From contig JAWRIT010000019.1 in assembly GCA_040268355.1 (NCBI GenBank), positions 1 through 13,576 of the forward strand: DNA of 13,576 bases, in the 5' to 3' direction. The position numbers were made by a program, and so were the translations under genes. Source of the DNA: UBA1367 sp040268355 (GTDB lineage: Bacteria > Actinomycetota > Coriobacteriia > Coriobacteriales > Atopobiaceae). Positions 1 through 8,149 of the stretch are shown piece after piece (within the stretch, counting starts at the first letter, position 1; the number at the start of each line of letters is the position of its first letter). The notes under the pieces are model-generated. The model made no database searches. It was not told the origin of the DNA and was given only the letters and a program-made list of their open reading frames with translations.

Positions 1-24
1 CCCCCCCCCCCCCCCCCCCCCCCC
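1..24. repeat. 24-base poly-C homopolymer tract
   Basis: The first 24 bases are all C, and the tract ends 21 bases before the essC start codon. In a genome of mixed composition such a run is unusual. It may be a contig-edge or sequencing artefact, or a real homopolymer able to vary in length by slippage. The window begins inside it, so its full extent is unknown. No -10 or -35 element can be recognised in the 45 bases before essC. Confidence 0.6.
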
Positions 25-45
25 AACCGCGACCACGAGGCTGCC

Positions 46-3000
46 ATGGAAGAGAAGCTCCTTATAACGCTCGTCAACGCCGAGAGGTCCCATTCGGTGG
101 CGATTGAGCCCGCCATGCGCGGGATCCGTACCATTACGGATGGGCTCGGAGAGTGGCGCGAGCACGTTGTCGCCACAGTCATCGTCGATGACGATGCCGT
201 GGTGCTAAGGCCAGCTGGCGGGGCCGATCTCATCCTTGAGGATGGCAGCTCTGTGGGCGAGGTCCGCCTTGAGCCAGGCTTTGATGGAGCTTCCTACGTG
301 GTGTCGGGCGGTCAGGCTGCGGACGGGACGACCCTGTTCGTGCGCCGCGCGACCCCTGGCATCCGCCTGTTCCACAAGGTCGCCCTTCCCATCGACTGTA
401 CGCTTGTCATCGGCCGCAGCGAGTCCTGCGAGCTGTGCTATCCCTCTCGCTGGGTGTCGGCGCGACACGCCGAGCTTTCTCTCATTGCCGGAACGTTTTA
501 TGTGCGCGACCTTGGGAGCACCAACGGCACGTTCGTGAATGGTCGACGCCTTGTCGAGGGCCGGTCATGTCAGCTCGTTCCAGGAGACGTGATGCAAGTC
601 CTCGACCTCACGATCCTCGTGGGCCGCTCATTCTTCTCTGCCAACGCGCCCGATAGCATTGCGTGGTCGCTTGACGGGGCTATTGACGTTAACCATGCCA
701 TGCTCGCCGAACGCTCTCCTGCGGCCACTCCTGACGACCACCTTCCCGAGCACCACCCCTTCTGGCCCGCACCGCGCCTCATGCGTACGGTGCACCGCAA
801 GTCGTTCACTGTCGAGGAGCCTCCAGCGGCGAAGAAGCCCGACGAGACTCCCGTGATCATGAGGATTGGCCCCTCGTTCCTGATGGGACTCGCCTCGGTG
901 TTCATGGCGGCGAGCGCGGTGTCGCGCATCATGGGTGGCTCCGACGTCCTCTCGACCGCCCCGTCGATCGCCATGTGCGTCTCCATGATGGGCGGGATGG
1001 TTCTGTGGCCCGTGCTCTCGCGCCGCTACGAGAACCGGCGCGTGCTGAGCGAGGGGGAGCAGCGCCGCAGCTCCTACTCCGACTACCTTGCCACCCTCGA
1101 ACAAAGCTTCAGGGAGGAGCGCGACGAGCAGGCCTCGATCCTTAGTGAGAACCTCATCACCTCCCATGAGTGCATGCGCATCGTTGCGGATCGCGACCCA
1201 AGGCTCATGTCGCACAGCTCTCGTGAGCCCGATTTCATGCACTTCCGTATCGGCACGGGCGAGCTCCCGCTCGACGCGGACTTCCGCTGGCCCGAGCGCC
1301 GCTTCACCCTCGAGAAAGACGAGCTTGTGGACATGGCCCGCGGCCTTTCGCGCCGTCCGCCCGTGCTCGAGGGAGCCCCTATCGCAGTCGATCTGCTCTC
1401 CTCGTGGGTGACGGGCATCGCAGGTCCCGCACCCAATCGTTGGGACCTCGCTCGTTCGATCGTAGTCCAGGCTGCCGCGCTCTACAGCAGCTCTGACGTC
1501 AAGGTCGCCGCCGTGGTGCCTCGCGAGGGGCGCGAGGAGTGGTCGTTTTTCGCCCAGCTTCCGCACACCCTTGCCGAAGATCGACGCACGCGCCTCGTCG
1601 CCTCTGGCGCTGATGGAACAAGGGGACTCTCGGCCTTGCTTGCGCGTGAGCTCGGTGCCCGACAGTCGGTCGAAGGTGCCAGTCGTCGGGAGACCAAGGA
1701 CTATCGGCCCTACTATCTTGTGCTTTGCGCCGACCGGGGGCTCGTTGACAGCTCCGACGTGCTCGCCCGGCTCCAAGAGCTCCAGGCGAATCTTGGGTTC
1801 AGTCTCGTCTTCCTTGGCGATGAGGTCGATGACCTCCCACGTGAATGTTCCCGGGTGATCGAGCTGGATGGTAAGGGAGGTGGTCGGCTCTACGACCGCT
1901 CCGACGTTGCAGGCACCGAGCAGACCTTCATTCAGGACGAACCCACCTATGCCATCGACGCCGAGGTAACGGCTGCGAACCTTGCCCGCATTGGCCTGGG
2001 TGAGGAGGAGGCGAGCTTCGAGCTGCCGAACTCTTTCGGCTTTCTCGAGACCTTTGGGGCCGCCGTGGTGGGCGACCTTGATGTGGAGGGGCGCTGGTCG
2101 ACAGCAGACTCCTCGAGGAGCCTTGCCACTCCCGTTGGCGTCGACTCCCGCGGTGCCTTGGCGATGCTTGATCCCCACGAATCCTTCGACGGACCGCATG
2201 GCCTTGTTGCCGGCACCACAGGCTCGGGCAAGTCGGAATTCCTCATCACCTGGATCCTTTCGACGGCGGTGTGCCTTCCACCCGAGCAGGCTGCCTTCGT
2301 GCTCATCGACTACAAGGGTGGCGGACTTGCCGATGCCTTCGATCGTCCAGGAATGCGCCTCCCACACCTTGCGGGCACCGTCACCAACCTCGACGGGGCT
2401 GCCGTGACCCGCTCGCTCGACTCCATCCAGGCGGAACTTGTCCGTCGGCAGGCGTTGCTCGCCGAGGCCAAGCGTGTCACCGGTGACGCGACGATGGACA
2501 TCTCGTCATACCAGCGTCACTATGCGGCAGGGGAACTCCTTGAGCCCATGCCCCACCTCTTTGTGGTTGCGGACGAGTTCGCCGAGCTCAAGCAGCAGGA
2601 GCCCGAGTTCATGGATGGACTCGTCTCGGCGGCCCGCATCGGTCGTTCGCTCGGCGTCCACCTCGTGCTCGCGACCCAGAAGCCCTCAGGCGTCGTCTCC
2701 GACCAGATTCAGGCAAACTCCCGCTTCAGGTGCTGCCTGCGGGTTGCCGATGCGGCCGACTCCAAGGAGATGATCAGACGTCCTGATGCTGCGGCGATCG
2801 AGGGGCCGGGACGCTTCATCCTGCTCGTTGGCTACGACGAGCGCCTCTGTCTCGCACAGGCCGCATGGGCGGGCACCCCCTACGTTCCGAGGGAGAAGAC
2901 GGGCCCGACCCGCGATCTCACGGTGGAGCTCTGCGACGAATGCGGCCGACAGGTCGACTCTCTGCGGCCTCCCGAGTCTCGCGGGACCGACGAGACCGAG

Positions 3001-4662
3001 CTTGACGTCGTCCTTGCCGAGGTCGTCCGCGCCGCCCATGGCCGCGAGACGAGGCGGCTGTGGCTTGAGCCCCTCGAGAGGCACCCGACCCTTGACGTGC
3101 TCGAGGCGCGTTACCCCGAGGCGACGCGGATGCGCGAGCCTTGGGACCTTTCGCCCGTCGTGGGCGAGGTGGACGATCCTGCGCATCAGGAGAAGCGCGC
3201 CCTCGTGCTGCCCCTCTCGAGGGGCGGCAACACCGTGGTGTACGGTCTTCCCGGCTGCGGCGCCGAGAGCCTCGCGATGAGCGCCGTGGCGTCGCTGCTG
3301 CGCACCCATGGGGCCGATACCCTGAACCTCTACCTCGTGGGCCTCTCGACGGGTCTGTTCGCCGCATTCCGTGAGGCGCCGCAGGTGGGCGGCGTCGTGC
3401 TATCCGGTGATGACGAGGGCCTGCGGAGGCTCCTCGACCTGCTTGTCCGGGAGATGGCGGAGCGCCGTCGGCTCCTCGCGTCCTACGGGGGCTCCTTTGA
3501 GCGCTATCGCGCCGGGGGTGGCGACAAGCCCACGATCGTCCTCGCGCTCGACTCCCTCTCCGCGCTCAACGAACTCTACCCGAACGAGGAGCCGCGTGTA
3601 GTCTCCGTCCTGCGCGAGGGTCCCACGGTGGGCATCCACTGCCTCTTCCTCGCGTCCGACGCCGCGGCCGTCAAGTTCCGCATGAGGCCTGCCCTGCGCA
3701 CCGTCGTCTCCTGTGGGCTCGCGAGTCACGACGAGTACCGCAACGTCTTTGGAACGTTGCGTGGCGTTACCGCGCCCACGGACCATGGACGTGGTCTCGT
3801 CCCTGGCGAGGACGGCCTCCTCACCTTCCAGTGCGCCTTCCTCGCGCCGGAGGGCGGTAACGAGTATGAGGTGGCCTCCGGCATCGCGGCGGCGTGTGCC
3901 GCAGGCCCGGGAGACGCTCGTGCGGTGCCAATACCCTCGATGCCGCGACAGGTCACCCTCGACGACCTCCCCTCGGCAGGGCCCGAGGGGCTGCGCCTCG
4001 CCTTTGGTTTGCATGCCGACGACCTCACGGTCGCGTCTTTCGACTTTGCCGAAAGCCCCATCCAGCGTGCGGTGTTCTCTCGCCCCAAGGAGGGAGTCAG
4101 GTTTCTGCGGTCGCTGCTTGCCCAGGCCGTGGCGACCGGCTGGCAGGTGTCGTTGCTTGACTTTGACCGCATCCTCGCCGCCCTGCCCGGCCAATGCGCC
4201 TTCGAGACCCAGGAGATCGATGAGGGGCAGGAGCGTCTGCTTGGTCTTGTGGGGGCGGGGTCACGTGAGCTCTATGTGGTCACGGGCATTTCGCCCTTCC
4301 TCGTGAAGGCGGACATACAGAACGGTTCGAGGATCAAGGAGCTGCTCGGTGACCTGCGGGCAGGCAGCGGCCCCTCCGTCATGCTCTACGACAATGCCGC
4401 CTCGGTCTCCTACAACCAGGAGCCGTGGTTCAAGGCCGCCCTCACCCAGCGGGACGGCCTGTGGGTGGGGCCGGGTGCCGACAACCAGAATGCCATCGGT
4501 ACCACCTACAGCTCAGATGCAAAGATCGACCCCAAGCTCAGGGGCTCGTGGGGCTACGAGGTCATGGGCGGCAGGCCCGGCCTCGTCCACCTGCTCGAGT
4601 GGGGGACGACAGACAATGAAGACAAGGCCGTGCCTGCGGCCGGGAGGAAAGGATTCGCATGA
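46..4662 (+). CDS. essC: EssC-type T7SS FtsK/SpoIIIE motor ATPase
   Basis: This 1538-residue membrane ATPase should drive substrate export through a T7SSb (Ess/Yuk) channel in the cytoplasmic membrane. Residues 1-100 resemble the degenerate first FHA domain of EssC. A second FHA domain covers about 105-195 (GRS at 123-125, SARH ending at H141, DLGSTNGT from 155). Two hydrophobic helices lie at about 276-296 and 303-324. ATPase domain 1 has an intact Walker A (GTTGSGKS, 723-730, K729) and Walker B (VVADEF, D843/E844). Domain 2 is degenerate: GLPGCGAES at 1067-1075 lacks the lysine and the Walker B equivalent reads LALDS. Domain 3 is more eroded (FSRPKEG at 1344-1350). The length matches EssC (about 1480 residues). 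The start is ATG 46 with GAGG at 37-40. The stop overlaps the next start as ATGA, implying coupling. Family assignment is secure; which substrates it exports is inferred from the downstream genes. Confidence 0.93.
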   Translation: MEEKLLITLVNAERSHSVAIEPAMRGIRTITDGLGEWREHVVATVIVDDDAVVLRPAGGADLILEDGSSVGEVRLEPGFDGASYVVSGGQAADGTTLFVRRATPGIRLFHKVALPIDCTLVIGRSESCELCYPSRWVSARHAELSLIAGTFYVRDLGSTNGTFVNGRRLVEGRSCQLVPGDVMQVLDLTILVGRSFFSANAPDSIAWSLDGAIDVNHAMLAERSPAATPDDHLPEHHPFWPAPRLMRTVHRKSFTVEEPPAAKKPDETPVIMRIGPSFLMGLASVFMAASAVSRIMGGSDVLSTAPSIAMCVSMMGGMVLWPVLSRRYENRRVLSEGEQRRSSYSDYLATLEQSFREERDEQASILSENLITSHECMRIVADRDPRLMSHSSREPDFMHFRIGTGELPLDADFRWPERRFTLEKDELVDMARGLSRRPPVLEGAPIAVDLLSSWVTGIAGPAPNRWDLARSIVVQAAALYSSSDVKVAAVVPREGREEWSFFAQLPHTLAEDRRTRLVASGADGTRGLSALLARELGARQSVEGASRRETKDYRPYYLVLCADRGLVDSSDVLARLQELQANLGFSLVFLGDEVDDLPRECSRVIELDGKGGGRLYDRSDVAGTEQTFIQDEPTYAIDAEVTAANLARIGLGEEEASFELPNSFGFLETFGAAVVGDLDVEGRWSTADSSRSLATPVGVDSRGALAMLDPHESFDGPHGLVAGTTGSGKSEFLITWILSTAVCLPPEQAAFVLIDYKGGGLADAFDRPGMRLPHLAGTVTNLDGAAVTRSLDSIQAELVRRQALLAEAKRVTGDATMDISSYQRHYAAGELLEPMPHLFVVADEFAELKQQEPEFMDGLVSAARIGRSLGVHLVLATQKPSGVVSDQIQANSRFRCCLRVADAADSKEMIRRPDAAAIEGPGRFILLVGYDERLCLAQAAWAGTPYVPREKTGPTRDLTVELCDECGRQVDSLRPPESRGTDETELDVVLAEVVRAAHGRETRRLWLEPLERHPTLDVLEARYPEATRMREPWDLSPVVGEVDDPAHQEKRALVLPLSRGGNTVVYGLPGCGAESLAMSAVASLLRTHGADTLNLYLVGLSTGLFAAFREAPQVGGVVLSGDDEGLRRLLDLLVREMAERRRLLASYGGSFERYRAGGGDKPTIVLALDSLSALNELYPNEEPRVVSVLREGPTVGIHCLFLASDAAAVKFRMRPALRTVVSCGLASHDEYRNVFGTLRGVTAPTDHGRGLVPGEDGLLTFQCAFLAPEGGNEYEVASGIAAACAAGPGDARAVPIPSMPRQVTLDDLPSAGPEGLRLAFGLHADDLTVASFDFAESPIQRAVFSRPKEGVRFLRSLLAQAVATGWQVSLLDFDRILAALPGQCAFETQEIDEGQERLLGLVGAGSRELYVVTGISPFLVKADIQNGSRIKELLGDLRAGSGPSVMLYDNAASVSYNQEPWFKAALTQRDGLWVGPGADNQNAIGTTYSSDAKIDPKLRGSWGYEVMGGRPGLVHLLEWGTTDNEDKAVPAAGRKGFA

Positions 4663-5048
4663 GTGCCTTTGATGCCGATATTGCCCGACTGACTCAGGAG
4701 ATAAGGCAGGCCCAGGCCGACCTTGTGTCGCTCGATGCCTTCTCTGTGGAGGTGGCGCAGGACGAGGCGACGGTGTTCGCGGACATCGCCGAGTGCCAGA
4801 GGCTTGTGGACGTCGTCTCTGCGGCGACGCAGACCGGGGCCGCACAGGTCTTCGCCAAGACGATGGAAGAGCGGCTGGGCCCCTCCGTCTGCTTTGTCAT
4901 CGGGGGGCATTTTATGGAAGTCCAGGCCGCCATCAGCATCGCGAAGGCCTCGGCGCGTGCGACCATGGAGAAGGGGCGTATCGAGCTCGCCGCCGTTCGC
5001 CGGGCACAGGCGGAGGCGGCAGAGAGGGAGGTGGAAGCATGGGCGTAG
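4659..5048 (+). CDS. Small coiled-coil protein, YwqH/DUF5082-like T7SS accessory
   Basis: This 129-residue protein is predicted to be almost entirely helical. Heptad-rich stretches lie at about 4-30 (IARLTQEIRQAQADL) and 95-127 (an alanine/glutamate/arginine-rich tail). A short apolar patch in the middle includes VCFVIGG. It has no signal peptide or membrane helix. The size, helix-turn-helix pattern and position directly after essC fit the YwqH-like (DUF5082) or Lap-type helper proteins that accompany T7SSb effectors and help present them to EssC. I cannot confirm the family by eye. The ATG overlaps the essC stop by four bases and is preceded by a GGGAGG/AAAGGA purine stretch at 4642-4653, so translation is probably coupled to essC. 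It overlaps the next gene by ten bases. Coding confidence is high; functional confidence is moderate. Confidence 0.8.
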   Translation: MSAFDADIARLTQEIRQAQADLVSLDAFSVEVAQDEATVFADIAECQRLVDVVSAATQTGAAQVFAKTMEERLGPSVCFVIGGHFMEVQAAISIAKASARATMEKGRIELAAVRRAQAEAAEREVEAWA

Positions 5049-5314
5049 TCATCTCTGGTCCAGAGCTCAAGGCCGCGCAGGCGGCCCTCGCAAAGCAGGC
5101 CAGCGCGCTCGTAGTGGTGTGTGTCGAGTACCAGGCATGTCTGGAGCAGCTCGTCTCCGCAGCATTCGACACCTCCTCCATCGCCCCGGGCATCAGTGAT
5201 GCGGTCACTGCGGCAATTAACCTGGTGGGCAAGATCACGCCCATCGAGTCCCAGATCAACAACGTCCTCACCGACCTCGCGACCCAGGCCGACGAGCTGG
5301 ACCCCTTTGAGTGA
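5039..5314 (+). CDS. Small helical T7SS-associated protein (WXG100/Lap-like size)
   Basis: This 91-residue acidic helical protein starts at ATG 5039, inside the last ten bases of the preceding gene. A strong Shine-Dalgarno GGAGGT at 5027-5032 sits six bases upstream and fixes the start. Two helical stretches (about 8-42 and 50-84) are joined by a Ser/Pro/Gly-containing turn (TSSIAPGIS). This is the hairpin layout of WXG100 and LXG-associated helper proteins, but no WXG tripeptide is present. The C-terminus is acidic (ADELDPFE). I infer that it pairs with one of its neighbours as a heterodimeric secretion partner or effector chaperone. The family is not recognised with certainty. Confidence 0.8.
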   Translation: MGVVISGPELKAAQAALAKQASALVVVCVEYQACLEQLVSAAFDTSSIAPGISDAVTAAINLVGKITPIESQINNVLTDLATQADELDPFE

Positions 5315-5320
5315 AAGGAG
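5314..5320 (+). promoter_or_regulatory. RBS that sets the start of the third small gene
   Basis: AAAGGAG directly abuts an ATG at 5321 and lies six bases before a second in-frame ATG at 5327. Zero spacing from 5321 is not workable, so initiation at 5327 is preferred and the protein begins MAGEIN. Confidence 0.7.
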
Positions 5321-5326
5321 ATGCCC

Positions 5327-5620
5327 ATGGCAGGAGAGATCAACATCACGTTCGGTACCGCCGAGGAGGCGGCGACCATGCTTGACCGCATAGCCTCCGA
5401 GGCGGGCGAGTGCGCGAGCATAGACCTTGGCCTCGGCAAGAGCGAAGGGGCCGCCGCGGCGTCTTTGGAGGCGGTGGCGCGCTCCCTCGGCACGCTCGCG
5501 ACCGCCCTGCAGGCCATGGCCCGGCGCACGGCACGGCTCGTGCGATCGACCTCGACCACCTACTCGGAAAGCGACGAGCGCTCCGCCGCCGTGGGGGCCT
5601 CCGTCGGCGGCGGGGAATAG
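5327..5620 (+). CDS. WXG100-like small secreted protein with YxxxD motif
   Basis: This 97-residue helical protein has an alanine-rich helical core at about residues 12-75 and a flexible Ser/Gly-rich tail. The tail contains YSESD, a match to the YxxxD/E C-terminal export motif of T7SS substrates. A glycine-containing break around LGLGKSEG separates two helices, as in WXG100 and DUF5344-type proteins, although the WXG turn itself is not present. It is the third of three packed small genes after essC, which suggests a secreted partner or targeting factor for the hydrolase encoded downstream. The start at 5327 is chosen over 5321 because of RBS spacing. The last 65 bases of this gene are the left edge of the duplicated segment and recur at 8041-8104, where one G has been lost. 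Confidence 0.8.
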   Translation: MAGEINITFGTAEEAATMLDRIASEAGECASIDLGLGKSEGAAAASLEAVARSLGTLATALQAMARRTARLVRSTSTTYSESDERSAAVGASVGGGE

Positions 5621-5651
5621 GCAGGGGGGACGGGCATGACAACACACGAAC

Positions 5652-5658
5652 AGGAGGG
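5652..5658 (+). promoter_or_regulatory. RBS for first lipoprotein gene
   Basis: AGGAGGG lies seven bases before ATG 5666. This favours MDRRKL as the true N-terminus over the in-frame upstream ATG 5636, which would put ten polar residues before the signal peptide. The same element and spacing occur in copy 2 at 8136-8142. Confidence 0.75.
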
Positions 5659-5665
5659 TGATGGC

Positions 5666-6562
5666 ATGGACAGAAGGAAGCTGGCGGCGTCGCTGCTCTC
5701 GGTGGCGCTCGCGACCGGCACGCCCCTCGCGGCCGGCCTGGGGGCGACGGGCTGCTCGCGCGAGCCACAGTCGGAGACATACCCGCTCATCGGCACGTGG
5801 ACCGAGGGGATGAGGGCCACCGACGAGCAGGCCCAGCTCGCCCGCGACATGGGCTGCTCCGAGGAGGAGATCAGGCGGATGCAGGAGCAGGGCATGTCCC
5901 GGAACGAGTTCAAGAACGTCGCCTACGCGCGGTGGGGCCTCGACTACCTCTCCCGGAAGTACGACGGGCAGGCCTTCCGGGCGCTGTGGATCGCGAAGCC
6001 GACCCCCCTGAACGGCCTCAGCTGCTACACCCTGGCGGTGGAGGTCGTGGGCGGCCCCAGCGACGGGAGGAAGGTGGAGCTCGACTTCATCGAGCACGGG
6101 GTCATGGGGGACAACTACTGGGCCATGCTCCACGAGAAGGACTGGGAGGCCTACGTCGAGGGCGTCCTCGCGCCCGTGGCCTCCGGGCTCCCGGAGGGCA
6201 CCTGCGTCGTGGCCGCCAACGCGGGGACCGGGGGGCGCACCCTCGGCTCCTCCGACGCCTTCGAGGACCACGTCAAAGCGCTCAGCGGATGGGCGTTCGT
6301 GTACGTGCTGCCCTCGGCGGAGATGGCGGACGACGACTACGACGCCCTCGTCGAGGAGGTCGTCGGCACCCTCGCCGGGTCGGGCGCGAACGTCCAGCTG
6401 GAGGTGGCGCGCCTGTCGTCCGCGCCCGAGGGGGTGGACCTCCCCTCCGAGGAGTGGCCCTGGAAGTTCGTGGAGGACGACACGCGCGAGCGCCTCGTCA
6501 AGGTGAACGTCTCCTACTCGGGCGAGTTCGACTACTACGTCGACGAGAGGGAGGCGGGCTAG
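5666..6562 (+). CDS. Surface lipoprotein, candidate immunity to the T7SS hydrolase (copy 1)
   Basis: This is a 298-residue lipoprotein of no family I recognise. The N-terminus MDRRK, a hydrophobic stretch and GATGC (Cys30) form a type II signal peptide; the lipobox is weak at -3 (Ala). The mature 269 residues are acidic and include conserved blocks such as TWTEGMRATDEQ, KPTPLNGLSCYTLAVEVVGG and GVDLPSEEWPWKFVEDD. It should sit on the outer face of the membrane. Its stop is one base before the start of the hydrolase gene, so the two are co-translated as a pair. A paralogue with 34 substitutions lies 2.5 kb downstream. Position, lipidation, duplication and fast divergence suggest an immunity protein for a membrane-attacking lipase, as TilA is for staphylococcal TslA. 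A chaperone or unrelated envelope role is the alternative. Confidence 0.88.
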   Translation: MDRRKLAASLLSVALATGTPLAAGLGATGCSREPQSETYPLIGTWTEGMRATDEQAQLARDMGCSEEEIRRMQEQGMSRNEFKNVAYARWGLDYLSRKYDGQAFRALWIAKPTPLNGLSCYTLAVEVVGGPSDGRKVELDFIEHGVMGDNYWAMLHEKDWEAYVEGVLAPVASGLPEGTCVVAANAGTGGRTLGSSDAFEDHVKALSGWAFVYVLPSAEMADDDYDALVEEVVGTLAGSGANVQLEVARLSSAPEGVDLPSEEWPWKFVEDDTRERLVKVNVSYSGEFDYYVDEREAG

Positions 6563-6563
6563 C

Positions 6564-8030
6564 ATGGCGGAGAGGGCGGAGGAGGCCTACGGCGTGCTCG
6601 CGACGCTCGTCTACGGGGACGAAAAGAACCCGGTGCTCAACGGCGTCGTGACCTCTCGGGGCAAGACGATCGGAGAGCTCCTCTCGGAAGCGTGGGCCGC
6701 GCCCGGGGAGGGCGGCACGATAACCGTCGCCGACGCGCTGAGCTTTGTCTCGGGGGACGACCTCCGGAGGCTGCGCCGGCACAGCGACATGGACGACTTG
6801 AGGATGGACGGCGACGACTGGGCCGACGTCATCGAGGAGTGCCAGACCAACCCGGCGATAGGCGGCCTCACGATCGCCGACAACGACGAGCAGGTGAGCG
6901 AGGGCGGCAGGAACGTCACCTTCGTCGACGGGGACGGCAACGCCGTGATCGCCTACCGGGGCACGGGGGAAGGCCAGTGGGACGACGACGTGACGCTGCT
7001 CTCGGAGCCGATCACCCAGCACGACAAGGAGGCGCTCGAATACTACCGCGCGATGGACGACCGGTACGCCACCGTCACCCCCGTCGGCCACTCCAACGGG
7101 GGTCACGAGGCGATGTACGTCGCTATCATGGAGGGGGTCACCTGCTACGCCTACGACGGCCAGGGGTTCAACTTCGAGTTCTACGAGCAGCACCTCGACC
7201 AGTGGCTCGCGAACGCGGGCTGCGTCAACCTCTACTGCACCGGCGCCGACTTCGTCAGCTGCCTGCTGCTGTACCCGGGCCACCCGCAGAGCATCCACTT
7301 CCTGGCGTCGCAGCGGATGGCGGGCAAGGACTTCGGGGCCTACCACAGCCCCATCACGATGTTCGACCAGGACATGGGCTTCGTCCCCGGCGTGCCGTCC
7401 CCCCTCAACCTCGAGCTGCGCCGGTTCACCGCCTGGATGGCGCGCCAGCCGCTGCCGATGCGCGCCACGATGACCGGCGCGCTCGCCCCCCTCGTCCAGT
7501 CGCTGATGGACGGCGAGCGCCCCTGGGACGCCCTGACGCAGGCGGTCATGGCGCAGCCGGGCGGCCTCGAGCTCGCCCTCTGGTGCGCCCTCAGGTACCC
7601 GAGGATCGAGCAGCTCCTCGCGGTGGGGGGCGTCCAGTACGGCGTGTCGCGGCTCCAGACCTTCGAGGCGGCGCAGGGCCCCTGCTCGGACAGGGTCCAC
7701 GACTTCTCCGACGCGACGGTCGCGAGCGTCACGGCGGCGGCGAGCGCCCTCGCCTCGCGGCAGTGGCGCTTCCGCCCGTCGCAGTGGGACGCGCGCCACG
7801 GCGGCGAGGGCTGGTACGCGCGGCTGCCCATCGACGGCCAGAAGGCGTCCGTCCAGCAGGCCCAGGAGGCGATCACCGAGACGGCGGTGGCGGCCCTCCA
7901 GGCGATGCGGGGGACCGTCGAGGCGATCGGGTCGCTCGACGCGGCTTCCGCCGTGGCCCTCGGCAAGATCGCAGAGCGGATCGGTAGTGAGGCGACGGAC
8001 ATGGCGAACGCAGTGTTCGCCTCCGCGTAG
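6564..8030 (+). CDS. DUF2974/Mbeg1-like serine hydrolase, candidate T7SS lipase effector
   Basis: This 488-residue alpha/beta hydrolase has its catalytic part in the N-terminal 60%. IAYRGTG at 129-135 resembles the oxyanion-hole region of Mbeg1-like (DUF2974) lipases. GHSNGG at 175-180 is the nucleophile elbow, with Ser177. Asp229 (TGAD) and His261 (AYHSP) are plausible triad partners. From about residue 300 to the end the protein is helical and alanine-rich, with two long helices flanking a W/G-rich loop (about 395-425). It has no signal peptide, which fits T7SS export. A catalytic domain first and a helical domain last is the reverse of LXG toxins and matches the lipase TslA of S. aureus. 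RBS GGGAGG lies at 6549-6554, nine bases before ATG. Substrate (phospholipid or neutral lipid) is unknown. An intracellular lipase role cannot be excluded. Confidence 0.88.
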   Translation: MAERAEEAYGVLATLVYGDEKNPVLNGVVTSRGKTIGELLSEAWAAPGEGGTITVADALSFVSGDDLRRLRRHSDMDDLRMDGDDWADVIEECQTNPAIGGLTIADNDEQVSEGGRNVTFVDGDGNAVIAYRGTGEGQWDDDVTLLSEPITQHDKEALEYYRAMDDRYATVTPVGHSNGGHEAMYVAIMEGVTCYAYDGQGFNFEFYEQHLDQWLANAGCVNLYCTGADFVSCLLLYPGHPQSIHFLASQRMAGKDFGAYHSPITMFDQDMGFVPGVPSPLNLELRRFTAWMARQPLPMRATMTGALAPLVQSLMDGERPWDALTQAVMAQPGGLELALWCALRYPRIEQLLAVGGVQYGVSRLQTFEAAQGPCSDRVHDFSDATVASVTAAASALASRQWRFRPSQWDARHGGEGWYARLPIDGQKASVQQAQEAITETAVAALQAMRGTVEAIGSLDAASAVALGKIAERIGSEATDMANAVFASA

Positions 8031-8040
8031 GGGACTGAAG

Positions 8041-8104
8041 CCACCTACTCGGAAAGCGACGAGCGCTCCGCCGCCGTGGGGCCTCCGTCGGCGGCGGGGA
8101 ATAG
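8041..8104 (+). pseudogene. Orphan 3' tail of the YxxxD small gene
   Basis: These 64 bases reproduce the final 65 bases of the gene ending at 5620, including the YSESD codons and the TAG stop, but with one G missing from a G5 run. There is no upstream coding part, so it is not a gene. It marks the left recombination edge of the duplicated cassette. Confidence 0.88.
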
Positions 8105-8135
8105 GCAGGGGGGACGAGCATGACGGCACGGGAAC

Positions 8136-8142
8136 AGGAGGG
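8136..8142 (+). promoter_or_regulatory. RBS for second lipoprotein gene
   Basis: AGGAGGG lies seven bases before ATG 8150, conserved in sequence and spacing from copy 1. It supports MDRRKL as the N-terminus. Confidence 0.75.
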
Positions 8143-8149
8143 TGATGGC

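Larger units (their letters stand above)
5556..6605 (+). repeat. Segmental duplication, copy 1 (1050 bases)
   Basis: Copy 1 runs from the 3' end of the YxxxD gene, through the first lipoprotein gene, to codon 14 of the hydrolase gene. It aligns with 8041-9071. Identity starts sharply at CCACCTACTCGG and ends sharply after GTGCTCGCGACG. The copies differ by one base in the left tail, by 18 bases in signal-peptide length, and by scattered codon changes in the mature lipoprotein. Confidence 0.92.

Noticed and set aside
5636..5665. Upstream in-frame ATG for lipoprotein 1 (and the equivalent at 8120)
   Set aside because: It would place a polar MTTHEQEGDG extension before the signal peptide, while a much better RBS serves ATG 5666 and ATG 8150.
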